The notes under the pieces are model-generated. The model ran no database searches. It was given only the letters and a program-made list of their open reading frames with translations, and was not told where the DNA came from. 64,000 nt of DNA, taken from contig NZ_RCNT01000001.1 in assembly GCF_003688285.1 (NCBI RefSeq), positions 831,573 to 895,572 of the forward strand, given 5' to 3'. Within the stretch, counting starts at the first letter, position 1; every line of letters starts with the position of its first letter. Position numbers and translations under genes: made by a program. Shown here piece by piece: positions 48,621 to 57,016 of this stretch. This DNA is from Rhodophyticola porphyridii. GTDB taxonomy: Bacteria; Pseudomonadota; Alphaproteobacteria; Rhodobacterales; Rhodobacteraceae.

Positions 48621-48827
48621 CTAGTTGCTGTAGCAGCGCGACCGGTGGCCGAACCCGGCGGGAGAACAGATATAGCTGCCATTGCCGATCACCCGCACAC
48701 GCACAGGGCGGACCTGGCGCGGCTGCGCGCCGGAAAGCAGATTGAGCCCGCTGACTTCGGGATACCAGATGCCAGATGTGGCAAAGCTGCGCCTCATGCA
48801 GACGAGACTATATCCAGTCGCTGACAT
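48621..48827 (-). CDS. Small Cys-containing protein, unknown function
   Basis: A 68-residue frame whose C-terminal half, RVRVIGNGSYICSPAGFGHRSRCYSN, has a composition resembling small exported Rhodobacterales proteins that end SPAGFG-x-x-SRC. The two C-terminal cysteines could form a disulfide. No clear signal peptide is visible, so the N-terminus may be degraded or the start lies elsewhere. Support is limited to the tail pattern. Confidence 0.35.
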   Translation of the reverse strand: MSATGYSLVCMRRSFATSGIWYPEVSGLNLLSGAQPRQVRPVRVRVIGNGSYICSPAGFGHRSRCYSN

Positions 48828-49499
48828 GTTGCGGTCATGGTCGGTTGGGTATTGCGTCGCAGCGATACCATCCGCCCGGCCGTAGTAACGGGCAGCACAA
48901 TTCGGGGAACCGCAAGATCTTTGGTGACGGGAGGAAGAGAGCGAGCCGGGCGCGCAAAGCTGTTCCGGAGGGAAGTAACGCCCTGCGTGAAGGCCGTTAA
49001 GTTCAAAAAAAATGACAATCTGACCTGTCGAAGTCGCCTTGAACGCTTTTGAGGTCTTCGCGATGCCGGACCCATATGAACCGCATACACGCGTAACCGA
49101 ACAGGTCTGACCGCAGGCAGATCATCAGAAGGGGTCAGATCGGGTATGACATCTAGATGGCCCTGATCATGGCTTGACCCAGCCAGAAATCTGTCAGGTC
49201 AATGCCTCCTGTCCCAGTAACGGGATCTGCCGGTTGTGTGTGACAGTGGCACCCAGTGGCATGATCGATTTCGCGCATTTTGGATACTGTCTGAACAGGG
49301 ACATCTTAATGGCTGCGACACCCCTGGAAATCCGATGCGGTCATACCGTCCACAACCAGAAAAAACTGCTTTCACACGACAGTTTGCTGATTATTGCAGG
49401 ATGGCAACGGCTCATATCTGCTGTTAACTTTTTGCTTGCACCTCTCTTTCTGCAAGCAGATCATGCCCGTAAGAAAAAAAGGGGTAAGGACGTAAACCA
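48828..49499. other. Intergenic, AT-richer DNA before the adhesin locus
   Basis: About 670 bases with no convincing gene. A rightward 118-codon frame (from 49174) ends in low-complexity Lys codons and has no recognised domain. Base composition drops compared with the DNA to the left. Two A-rich/GGGTAAGG motifs, at 49472-49490 and 49510-49523, precede the next gene. The promoter of the following operon is expected here. Confidence 0.5.
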
Positions 49500-49519
49500 T
49501 ACCCTTAAGAAAAAGGGTA
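49500..49519 (+). promoter_or_regulatory. Hairpin overlapping the Shine-Dalgarno region of the HfaA-like gene
   Basis: TACCCTT (49500-49506) pairs with AAGGGTA (49513-49519) around a six-base loop. The right arm abuts the ribosome site GTAAGG, only seven bases before the ATG at 49527. Folding could limit translation. This is inferred from the complementarity only. Confidence 0.45.
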
Positions 49520-49526
49520 AGGAAAT

Positions 49527-49898
49527 ATGAGGGCAGTCACAATAGCTATGGCGGTCGTTGTTTCAACGGCCGCATCCAGCCACGCGAATGGTTTTGGAGA
49601 AGCACAAGGTTTTCAATTTCGAAGTTCGGCTGAGCGTCAAACGCTCATCCTGCAAGAGCAGGTGCGCCTTCAGTTCAGAGGCAGCGGCTCAGCCCTCGGT
49701 GGTCAGGGCGTGGGCCAGACAGGTAACCAAACCACCATCACAATCAATGGGAACGGAAACAACACGATCGACCTGATGCAAGACAACTCAGGTGACCAGT
49801 CGATCGTTGAAGTGGATGGCAATGACAACCAAACAAATGGGGCTTCGCCCAGTGCTGTGATATCCGGCGCCGCAGCTACTTTGATGGCAACCCCTTAA
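49527..49898 (+). CDS. HfaA/curlin-like exported amyloid subunit
   Basis: A 123-residue protein with a signal peptide (MRAVTIAMAVVVSTAASSHA). A GFGEAQGFQFRSSAERQTLILQEQVRLQ segment follows, then curlin-like repeats: QTGNQTTITINGNGNNTIDLMQDNSGDQSIVEVDGNDNQTNG, where Q, G and N recur with strand-length spacing as in CsgA. It is the first gene of a unit with the HfaB/CsgG-like gene one base downstream. By analogy with hfaABD in Caulobacter and csgBAC/G in enterobacteria, it is probably secreted through the outer-membrane HfaB pore as an anchor or fibre subunit. Confidence 0.7.
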   Translation: MRAVTIAMAVVVSTAASSHANGFGEAQGFQFRSSAERQTLILQEQVRLQFRGSGSALGGQGVGQTGNQTTITINGNGNNTIDLMQDNSGDQSIVEVDGNDNQTNGASPSAVISGAAATLMATP

Positions 49899-49899
49899 G

Positions 49900-50781
49900 A
49901 TGAAATCAATTTTTGGTATATTAGCACTTGGTCTCGTGACTGGGTGCGGGACGCTACCTGAAGAGCTGAGTGAGCCCCGAGCGCAATATTTCGGACCGCT
50001 CCCGGTCGCGAACCTGACTCCAGCCGATGCTGCATTGCAGTGCTTATCGCAAACACCGGAGGTGCGGCGCAGCAACGTTGTTTTTGCCGTTCATGTTATC
50101 TCGGATGTCACCCAGAGGGTCAGCGTAGATGAGGTTGGGCCCTACATCCCGCGCGATGCCGCGTCGATGCTGGTGACGGCATTGGAACGTGCAGGCGTAG
50201 ATCAGGTCAATAGAATCAACACTGCTGTCTCAGAGTTCGAGATAGCGCTGTCCAGGGAGCAGATCCTTGGCGATGGGGGGCTTACCCAGATCGAAGGTGA
50301 GACGATTCCTTACCGGCCGATCCGCCGTGGTGCGTTTCGTGGTTCCCGCTATGTAATCGACGGCTCGATAACTCAGCTTGATTTCAACACTTACTCCGAA
50401 GGAGCAGAGATCGGGTTTTTCGGGCTCGGTGCGGGGCGCCGGGCCTTCGCGTTGACAGTCGGTGCCGATCTCAGGGTGACAGATACTGTCTCGACTGAAA
50501 TCGTCATGAGTGAGAGCTACGCCAAGCAGGCTGTCGGCCGTGAAGTCTACGGTTCGATTTTTCGGTTTTTTGACGACGAACTTTTTGACTTGAATCTCGG
50601 ACGCGAAAACATCGAAGGGCTGCACGCCGGAATACGCTGGCTGATGGCGGAGGCTGCTTACGATATCGTCAGCGAGATCGTTAACCATGGTGGCAGTTGT
50701 GATGCGCTCCTGCCCCGCAATTTCGGTTCCGGGACAGAGGCCGCAGACGAGTTGCGGGCGACATTGGCCCGTGTCGAGTAG
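49900..50781 (+). CDS. hfaB: HfaB/CsgG-family outer-membrane lipoprotein
   Basis: A 293-residue lipoprotein with signal peptide and lipobox V-T-G-C (lipidated C16). The CsgG/HfaB family is recognised by FAVHVISDVTQRVSVDEVGPYIPRDAASMLVTALERAGVDQVNR, SRYVIDGSITQLDFNTYSEG, VGADLRVTDTVSTEIVMSESYAKQAVGREVYGS and the C-terminal helix LHAGIRWLMAEAAYDIVSEI. CsgG forms a nonameric secretion channel for amyloid subunits; HfaB is its Caulobacter counterpart for holdfast anchoring. It overlaps the next gene by eleven bases. Codon usage is less GC-rich than in neighbours to the left. Confidence 0.85.
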   Translation: MKSIFGILALGLVTGCGTLPEELSEPRAQYFGPLPVANLTPADAALQCLSQTPEVRRSNVVFAVHVISDVTQRVSVDEVGPYIPRDAASMLVTALERAGVDQVNRINTAVSEFEIALSREQILGDGGLTQIEGETIPYRPIRRGAFRGSRYVIDGSITQLDFNTYSEGAEIGFFGLGAGRRAFALTVGADLRVTDTVSTEIVMSESYAKQAVGREVYGSIFRFFDDELFDLNLGRENIEGLHAGIRWLMAEAAYDIVSEIVNHGGSCDALLPRNFGSGTEAADELRATLARVE

Positions 50782-51235
50782 TTGCGGCGGCATAGCAGCG
50801 TTGGCCGCAGCGCTGATTTTTTCGGTTGCGCAGCCAATTCATGCTCAGCAGTCGACCGGAGAGGCAAATCCCTCGCCCGTCTTCGACCCCACGCCTTTTC
50901 TAACGGCGATGGTCGAATATCGTCTGTTGGCTTTTTCCTGTGAAGAGGTGCTGCCAGGTTCCCCAATCCAGGGTTCAGAACAGATCGCGGAATACTTCCG
51001 AAATCTGGGACAGGAAACGCCCTCGGGCAGCGATGCGCAGACAGACCGTTTGGTTTACACCCTCGTCCGCGCTCAAGCGGCTTCCATCTGTTCTGAACGT
51101 TTGCGCAGAGCGGCGTTGCGATATGGGGAGCAGGCGGTGATCTATGAGAATTCAAAGCCGGAAGCCTGGCCATCTGCACCGTTGATCAATGCGGGCCCCT
51201 GGTGTTCAGACGAGACGTGTTCGAGCCTGCGATAA
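50771..51235 (+). CDS. Small exported protein of the HfaB locus
   Basis: A 154-residue protein starting at a GTG inside the end of hfaB. A signal peptide (GGIAALAAALIFSVAQPIHAQQ) precedes a mature part with four cysteines (FSCEEVL, SICSERL, PWCSDETCSS), suggesting periplasmic disulfides. No family is recognised. Coupled to HfaB, it could be a periplasmic accessory or chaperone comparable in position to CsgE/CsgF. This is inference from context. Confidence 0.65.
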   Translation: MSSSCGGIAALAAALIFSVAQPIHAQQSTGEANPSPVFDPTPFLTAMVEYRLLAFSCEEVLPGSPIQGSEQIAEYFRNLGQETPSGSDAQTDRLVYTLVRAQAASICSERLRRAALRYGEQAVIYENSKPEAWPSAPLINAGPWCSDETCSSLR

Positions 51236-51266
51236 CATCGGATCGAAGAGTGAGAGCTCTGAACGC

Positions 51267-52430
51267 TCAGCGTTCTACGGCAGCGGCATTCCCGACCTGA
51301 ACTTGCCGGCCGTTGCCGCTTTCGCTTGACTGGGGGATGGTATTGCCTTGCGACGCGGTCACAGGGAGTATCGAGGCCGTGCCGCCACCCTCCCCATTTC
51401 TGATGTAGAGAACATTCGCGTAGTTCTCAGCAACATGGTTGTATTCAGATATCTGGGCCGTCAATGAGGCCAGGGAAGCATCGGTTACGTCGTTTTCGAC
51501 GGACTGTACGCCTTCGGAGAACTGTACCAGACCGGATACTTCGATTGCGGATACGAAGTTCGCGATGTTGATACCCGATTGAGTGACGTTTTGTGGTAAG
51601 GCGGCCATTTCCTCCACCAGGATGTTGTTCAATATGATTTGCTCGCCATTGAACACCCGAACCACATCATGAACCTCGTCTGAGATGAGAATGTTACCGA
51701 GGTTTGTCCCTTCCTGGACGATTACACCACGCGTACCCGCAGTCGCCGGCCCCACGCCATTTGCGATGTTCACGAACTGATCGGGAATGTCGAAGGCCTG
51801 GTCGAAGGGCAGTGCATTGCCGGGTTGGCCGCTCAGACGGACAAAATTGTCTATGGATTGAATGGAGTCGAACGGAAAGACCTGAGAACCGGCGCCGATC
51901 GAGATTTCTGCCACCACGATGTTTGCGGTGTTCCGACCCGTCTGCATCAAGGAGCCGTTGGCGAAACCCAGGCTGGCCAGGTTTTCGACCGCCTGGGTGC
52001 CGCCGGGACCAAACTGCTGAGCCATACTGTCCACGCGCTCGGCGATGATCACGTTGGTGAGGTTTTCACCAGTCTGTTGCAGAGATCCGCTCAGAACACT
52101 GAACTCTCCACCTGTCAGAGTGTTTCCGGCCAATTGCTGGCCGGCGCCGATTTGCTCGGCGCTTTCGACCACGGTGGTCTGAGAGATCAGGATGTTGGCC
52201 GCGTTCGTGATAAGCTGGGTGTTATTTTGGGTAATTGATGCGCCGATCCCCGGTCTCGACAAGAGGCTGTCTGTCTGTCCGGGCAGGTTTGCGAGATCAA
52301 GCGTATTGAGGCCTATCTGGCTTGCGTCGAAATGCTGATCGACAACCACGCCGGTTCGCTCTTCAGCATGTGCGGCAGCGGCAGCGACGAGGGCTGATAC
52401 GGCGAAAACTAAGCCAGCATGACGGGACAT
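51267..52430 (-). CDS. HfaD-like exported repeat protein
   Basis: A 387-residue protein with a signal peptide (MSRHAGLVFAVSALVAAAAAHA). The mature part repeats Q-x-G-x-N-x-x-N-(I/V)-x-x-(A/S)-E-(I/V): QQTGENLTNVIIAERV (118-133), QTGRNTANIVVAEIS (163-177), QEGTNLGNILISDEV (239-253) and QSGINIANFVSAIEV (284-298), with degenerate copies near 66 and 326. The pattern is close to curlin repeats, and the size suits holdfast anchor protein HfaD. It is convergent with the hfaB unit and downstream of the 576-residue repeat gene, with which it is probably co-transcribed. Confidence 0.65.
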   Translation of the reverse strand: MSRHAGLVFAVSALVAAAAAHAEERTGVVVDQHFDASQIGLNTLDLANLPGQTDSLLSRPGIGASITQNNTQLITNAANILISQTTVVESAEQIGAGQQLAGNTLTGGEFSVLSGSLQQTGENLTNVIIAERVDSMAQQFGPGGTQAVENLASLGFANGSLMQTGRNTANIVVAEISIGAGSQVFPFDSIQSIDNFVRLSGQPGNALPFDQAFDIPDQFVNIANGVGPATAGTRGVIVQEGTNLGNILISDEVHDVVRVFNGEQIILNNILVEEMAALPQNVTQSGINIANFVSAIEVSGLVQFSEGVQSVENDVTDASLASLTAQISEYNHVAENYANVLYIRNGEGGGTASILPVTASQGNTIPQSSESGNGRQVQVGNAAAVER

Positions 52431-52517
52431 TGCAATAATTGCTCATCTTCTTGGAAAATTCAGAAACCGAAGCCGGAGCGGCGGGGACACCGCCGCTCCG
52501 GCAAAAGCTGTATTGGA

Positions 52518-54248
52518 TCAGTTGCCGCTGCCCGCCGAGGGCATACCGATCGAGTTGGCCACGTTGGTTGCGGCTTGCGTCACACCCGAGACGGATGCGG
52601 TCGTCGCCGCAATATTGGTTGCCAACTGGAAACCGGAGCCGAACTGAGAAATGTCCGTTGCGCCCTGGATATCCGGCAACTCGTCTGCGCTGATGACGTT
52701 CACAGCGTTAACTGCGCTCTGATCGAGATCCAGAATGTCACCGCTTCCCGTCATGAAGAAGCTCGCAAGGTTCGGAACCGCTACGTTTCCGGCGACTTGC
52801 TGGAAGTAAGCATTCTGAACCGTCACACCCTGCAGTTCGTTGAGCGAGATCATGTTGGCGGCGTTGGTCGCGGACTGTGCGACATCGACCAGACCTTCAC
52901 CATCTTCGCTTCCAAAGGACACGAAGTTGCCAGCCAACTGACCCGAGAGGCCAGACATGTCAACAACCTGGCTGACCACCACATCGGTGCCGTCCTGCTT
53001 GATATCGTCGCCCGAGAGCGAGTTGACGACGTTGGTCGCAGTCTGGGTCAGGTCATAGATACCTGCATCACCCAGCCCGAAAGCAACGACGTTGGTCGCA
53101 GTCTGGTAAGACTGAGCCCACCGCTGATCGACAGAACCTTCGATATCATCGAACTGGGCGATGTTTGCCGCATTCGTTGCGGTTTGTGTGACATCATCGA
53201 TCGAGTCACCCATGTCGATCAGGTTGCCCGCGCGCTGCACCAGATCCCGGCTGCGCTGAACAAGCGTCTCGATGTCACCATCTCCAAGATCGGCTGTCTC
53301 AGGCACCGAGACAGAGTTGGTAACGTTGGTGGCTGTCTGGTCCAGATTCTCGACGACATCGCCGAAATTGGGGTTGCCGGGATAGATATCCGGGCCAAGA
53401 ACCATGTTGTAGGCAATCTGCTCGGATGACACAGACACCTGCTTCAGAGATTGGGCATCTTCCAGGAAATTGATCAGGTTCGCCGCATTGACGGCATCCT
53501 GAAGATTGGGATTGCGCGCTCTTGTCGCCCGCAGATCGTCTTGGCTTACGATCGTGTTTGTCGCGCGCTGTGAGCTGTGCGCCATTCTCTGAGTGACATC
53601 ATCAAGATTTGCGCCGGACACAGAGTTGGCAACGTTCAGTGCCGACTGAACAACATCCGTGAGATCATCAAAATAGTCGTCGCCGATGGCAGAGTTCGTA
53701 GCAGTTTGATCGCTGTAACGCATCACCTGCCTGACGTTTTCGGTCAGGTCGGTGGCAGGCGCATTGACCAAGTTTGCCGCGTTCAGGGCCGATTGGTCGA
53801 TGCCGACGGAGTCGCCGTCGAAGAACACGGAGTTGTCGGCAGCCTGACCGGAATAGATCGTACGCTGCGTGATGGTTTCTACTGTGGCACCAGCCTCCAT
53901 GCTAAGGCTGTTCAGCACGTTGGTGGCTGTTTGGGTCACGTCCTCGAACCCGTCAAACGGACCTGCAGGGTCGTAGAAACCATCGGTCGAGTTGACGTAG
54001 TTGGTCGCCATTTGATCGACACCGACTGCAGCTTGGTAGATGTCGTCGAGCGAGTCTGCCCCTCGTGCAATGATGTTACCGGCATTGGTCGCTGCCTGGG
54101 TGATATCGTCACCACCGTCGCCGGCGTAGATCGCATTCAGTGCAACTTGCACACCATGCAGGATCTGATCGATGTCAGTGTCATCTGCGAGCGCGGGCGA
54201 AGCCGCCAGCGCGAGCGAGACCGCGGTTGTCGTTAGATACTTTTTCAT
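52518..54248 (-). CDS. Exported protein of eleven ~50-residue Q-x-A-x-N-x-x-N repeats
   Basis: A 576-residue protein with a signal peptide (MKKYLTTTAVSLALAASPALA). The core QxAxNxxN starts at residues 51, 106, 152, 201, 250, 304, 355, 402, 458, 510 and 558, an average spacing of 51, usually preceded by D(V/I/L)(T/D). Between the cores lies a second half-repeat of the type V-x-Q-...-S-x-Q-x-A-x-N (for example SSQRATN, SYQTATN, SGQLAGN). The protein is acidic with almost no Lys or Cys. The pattern suggests a beta-solenoid or amyloid fibre secreted by the HfaB/CsgG-like pore. I know no named family for it. The start has a purine-rich RBS; the frame extends further upstream without a signal peptide. 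Confidence 0.75.
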   Translation of the reverse strand: MKKYLTTTAVSLALAASPALADDTDIDQILHGVQVALNAIYAGDGGDDITQAATNAGNIIARGADSLDDIYQAAVGVDQMATNYVNSTDGFYDPAGPFDGFEDVTQTATNVLNSLSMEAGATVETITQRTIYSGQAADNSVFFDGDSVGIDQSALNAANLVNAPATDLTENVRQVMRYSDQTATNSAIGDDYFDDLTDVVQSALNVANSVSGANLDDVTQRMAHSSQRATNTIVSQDDLRATRARNPNLQDAVNAANLINFLEDAQSLKQVSVSSEQIAYNMVLGPDIYPGNPNFGDVVENLDQTATNVTNSVSVPETADLGDGDIETLVQRSRDLVQRAGNLIDMGDSIDDVTQTATNAANIAQFDDIEGSVDQRWAQSYQTATNVVAFGLGDAGIYDLTQTATNVVNSLSGDDIKQDGTDVVVSQVVDMSGLSGQLAGNFVSFGSEDGEGLVDVAQSATNAANMISLNELQGVTVQNAYFQQVAGNVAVPNLASFFMTGSGDILDLDQSAVNAVNVISADELPDIQGATDISQFGSGFQLATNIAATTASVSGVTQAATNVANSIGMPSAGSGN

Positions 54249-54907
54249 TGTGTCTACTCTCTCAGCCTGAACAAGGCTTTGGTGAACCAGTGGGCAAAAA
54301 GCCCGCTCAAAGCGCAGCCTCAAGAAGCCTGCACGCCTGGGTTGCCTGGGTTCACTTGGTCGGTTTCCTTGAAACTTGACCCTGTCGTTACACTTGCAAA
54401 AAGTCAGAAAGCACAAGAATTTTCAGTTTCAATAGTTCAGGAAATATCACCCAAGAGACATGGCTTCCCAGCACAGGGTGGATGACACCATCAAGTGATT
54501 TGACCGAACAGTCAGGAAATTCCTGTCAGTCGAATCCTTACAAGCTTTTTGTACAGGTTGACATGTTTGAGGTGTTGATAACTCGCGGCGCGAATCAGTC
54601 TTTAGCCCAGTAATTACTGCCAGTCTCGTTAGAAGCTCGCGACGGCTCTCGGCGAAGGCTTTGATAAGAGACGACAAAAAACAGTATGTTTCCAACTCAA
54701 GGGCAGGGAAGATATTCCCATTAACCTTAACGAATCGTTAATTTGTGGTATTAAGAAGGCAGAAGTTGGGCAAAATACACGAAGAACACCAACGTGTGCG
54801 CTGATCGGCGGTTTTTGACCGAAAGGCCCAGTTTGTAGTACGATTTCCGTCGGTTGCCCGTAGGTTCGCCGATCCTGTTTTTCAGATTTTTCTTCGGGAA
54901 GGATTAC
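54249..54907. other. Divergent regulatory region of the adhesin locus
   Basis: About 660 bases of AT-rich DNA between the leftward repeat-protein gene and the rightward regulator gene. No coding frame is convincing. It holds a CtrA-type site (54727-54741) and several short A/T runs. The length is unusually large for this chromosome, suggesting multiple regulatory inputs, as at csgD-csgB in enterobacteria. Confidence 0.55.
54727..54741. promoter_or_regulatory. CtrA-type palindromic site
   Basis: TTAACGAATCGTTAA is a perfect inverted repeat and matches TTAA-N7-TTAA, the CtrA half-site spacing; it is preceded by another TTAACC. It lies 166 bases before the LuxR-type gene and about 480 bases before the divergent repeat-protein gene. 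Confidence 0.55.
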
Positions 54908-55558
54908 ATGGACGGCCATATACTATTGGACTCAATGGAAAATTCCAGGGCGTCCGATCGAAGAGTTCTTGTGGTGGAGAGCGAACCGGCACTGGCGTGC
55001 GAGATCACAACGCATCTTAGCCGCATAGGCGGAGTTGGCGAGGTCTGTTCAGTCGAGAGACTGAACCAAGCGCGCGAGAGCATTGGTGACGGTGACTTTG
55101 ACCTGGTGATTTTCGACCCGATCATTCTTGATGATCCGGTTGTGGATGGTGAATGGGTTTTGGACTCTCCCAAACTGTCCTGCGTGTTCTTCTCTTCCCT
55201 GGATACGGCCAGATTGGCGTTGGCAAGAACCCGCATCGGTGTCGCCGGGGTCGTCCAGCGTGCAGAAGGGGTGCCCGCACTTTGCCAATATGTCGAGGAT
55301 GTTTTCCACGGCCGCACGGCAGGCAAGGTGCCCATGGACAGCAAAAAGCGGACTCGCAGGGTGATATTAAGCCGCCAGGAACGGCGGGCTGTGTATAGCC
55401 TCGGCCAAGGCTATACGCTGAAGGAGACCGCGGGGCGCATGAAGATCAACCCCAAGACCGTTGAAACCTACAAGAGCCGTGCGCTCACAAAACTCGGAAT
55501 TTCGTCTCGGGCAGAGTTGATCGGCTTGGTCGCATTCGGGCGGTTTCCCGATCCTTGA
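54908..55558 (+). CDS. LuxR/FixJ-type transcriptional regulator with degenerate receiver domain
   Basis: A 216-residue protein. The N-terminal 130 residues have a receiver-like fold (VLVVESEPALACEITTHLS, DFDLVIFDPIIL). The conserved acidic pair and the lysine of true receivers look altered (VVESE; VVQRAEG where a Lys is expected), although an Asp is present at position 70. Residues of about 152-212 form a LuxR helix-turn-helix (LSRQERRAVYSLGQGYTLKETAGRMKINPKTVETYKSRALTKLGISSRAELI). AAGGA precedes the ATG. CsgD, the curli master regulator, has the same architecture, so control of the adjacent locus is likely but inferred. Confidence 0.82.
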   Translation: MDGHILLDSMENSRASDRRVLVVESEPALACEITTHLSRIGGVGEVCSVERLNQARESIGDGDFDLVIFDPIILDDPVVDGEWVLDSPKLSCVFFSSLDTARLALARTRIGVAGVVQRAEGVPALCQYVEDVFHGRTAGKVPMDSKKRTRRVILSRQERRAVYSLGQGYTLKETAGRMKINPKTVETYKSRALTKLGISSRAELIGLVAFGRFPDP

Positions 55559-55769
55559 ATGCCCTGTGCGGCGATGGTGTAAGGGGCCAGATTACATTTG
55601 CAATGGCCGGTAAGAGGCTTTTCTCTTGAGTGGGGAGCCAGGAAGATGGCGCCGAGGTCGCACTCCCAGTTTGGTTTCGAAGGTTCGAACGGAACCGGCA
55701 AGACGTCACAATCTCTCGCGCCGACGAGCCCACTCGATGCAGGTGCAAAGCATCTCTGATTGGCTGGAG

Positions 55770-56636
55770 CTATGAGACAGCGCCATATGCTGCAACAATT
55801 GCCTCAAGCCGCGCCGCGGTGCGATTAAGCTCCCGCTGTTCAAATGGCAGTCTGTTGACCTCCTTTACAAGCGAGTGGGCTGCCATCACGACACCCCATG
55901 CGATAAGCCGCTCCTGGCTTAGGGCCGTTCGCGCGTTGATCTGGTTCGCTATTCTGATCGCACGCTCCGGGTTGTTGACAATCTCAACCTCGTGGCTGGG
56001 ATTGCAAAATGCCTGCCCATACTCGGCTTCGGCCTCCCCATAAAGTGTCATTGGATCGATTGCACACCATTCACGTTTCCCTTCGACAATGTTGGTGTGA
56101 TGAAGATCGCCATGAAGAAGCCCCCTTTCAGCACGGCTATCACGGTCAAGTGACATGCGCGCCACGTCAATGGCTTTTTGAAAAGTAGCTGTATTCAACG
56201 CGGGATGCGCGTTCCGGTCTGTTTTTAGGAGGGTGTCGAAGCGCAGCTCGAGATTTCTTGCCGGTTTGAACCCGAACCGTTTTTTGCGGATTGCTTCTGC
56301 AATGTCGATGATGATCTCGGTCGCGGTTTCGTCATCGCCGCGCGAAACAACACTCTGCAACATGTTTCCTTCGAGGCGCTCAAGCAGCAGGGCGCCAGGA
56401 CATTCGCGTAACAGCCGCACACATGCTGCCCCGTTCATCAACGAAAGGAATTTCGGAGCTTCTGCCTCGGATCCCAGCGACAAAAGACGATAGACCTTTA
56501 ATATCGCGGGCACTTCGTCTTCCAGCGTGACCTCAAAGATTTGTGCCTGACTTCTGGCAGGTCGGGTTCCCACCAACGTGAGACCCCATTTTTCCAGAAA
56601 AGGCCCCGGATCTAGGTTTTTTGAAGAGCCAGGCAC
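55770..56636 (-). CDS. Aminoglycoside/hydroxyurea phosphotransferase-like kinase
   Basis: A 288-residue kinase of the APH(6)/streptomycin phosphotransferase-like family. The catalytic loop is LLHGDLHHTN (D177), and the metal-binding Asp is D194 in CAIDPMTLYGEAEAEYGQAFCNP. The N-lobe reads AILKVYRLLSLGSEAEAPKFLSLMNG. It may inactivate aminoglycosides, or phosphorylate another small molecule. It is isolated between the regulator and the polysaccharide genes, with no mobile-element ends adjacent. Confidence 0.8.
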   Translation of the reverse strand: MPGSSKNLDPGPFLEKWGLTLVGTRPARSQAQIFEVTLEDEVPAILKVYRLLSLGSEAEAPKFLSLMNGAACVRLLRECPGALLLERLEGNMLQSVVSRGDDETATEIIIDIAEAIRKKRFGFKPARNLELRFDTLLKTDRNAHPALNTATFQKAIDVARMSLDRDSRAERGLLHGDLHHTNIVEGKREWCAIDPMTLYGEAEAEYGQAFCNPSHEVEIVNNPERAIRIANQINARTALSQERLIAWGVVMAAHSLVKEVNRLPFEQRELNRTAARLEAIVAAYGAVS

Positions 56637-57016
56637 GTTATATACTTTCTCGCTCTGGTCGCAGGTAAGATGAGCGTCTCACATTGCCACAAATGCCGCT
56701 CCGACCTCAACAAGCCGAGGGTACTTTTTGAAGGCCTAAAGACCTTAGAGCCGAAATCAGTCTGTCATTACAGCTATTGATCAGTCCTGGCTTGGCCTTG
56801 GGTTATGCATGCCAATCTGTTCGGACGGGCAAGCCGTTTCGCGCAGACCTGCCACAGGCGTCACCAGGGAGTTTCGAGGAGTGAAGAAAGTGGGAAATAT
56901 GTCATTCAGACCAACAGAAACAGTCTAGAAAGATCAGGTCAGAGAAGGTCAAAGCCTTGCCATATAAGAAAGAATCCGGATAGTCTTTGTCTGGGGACAG
57001 GGATTGCTTGGGGATC
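56637..57016. other. Intergenic region before polysaccharide genes
   Basis: About 380 bases, AT-richer than the average of the window, without a convincing gene or structured RNA. It should contain the divergent promoters of the kinase and glycosyltransferase genes. Purine-rich repeats around 56875-56960 are low complexity only. Confidence 0.4.

Noticed and set aside
49174..49530. 118-codon frame before the HfaA-like gene
   Set aside because: No recognisable domain; it ends in Lys-rich low complexity and overlaps the hairpin and RBS of the next gene.
52518..54248. Nucleotide repeats in the 576-residue gene as a CRISPR or satellite array
   Set aside because: The periodicity is at protein level with diverged codons inside one open frame; there are no identical direct repeats with unique spacers.
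55620..55760. Possible tRNA suggested by GGTTCGAA
   Set aside because: No cloverleaf could be formed around it: no acceptor stem or anticodon arm at the right distances.
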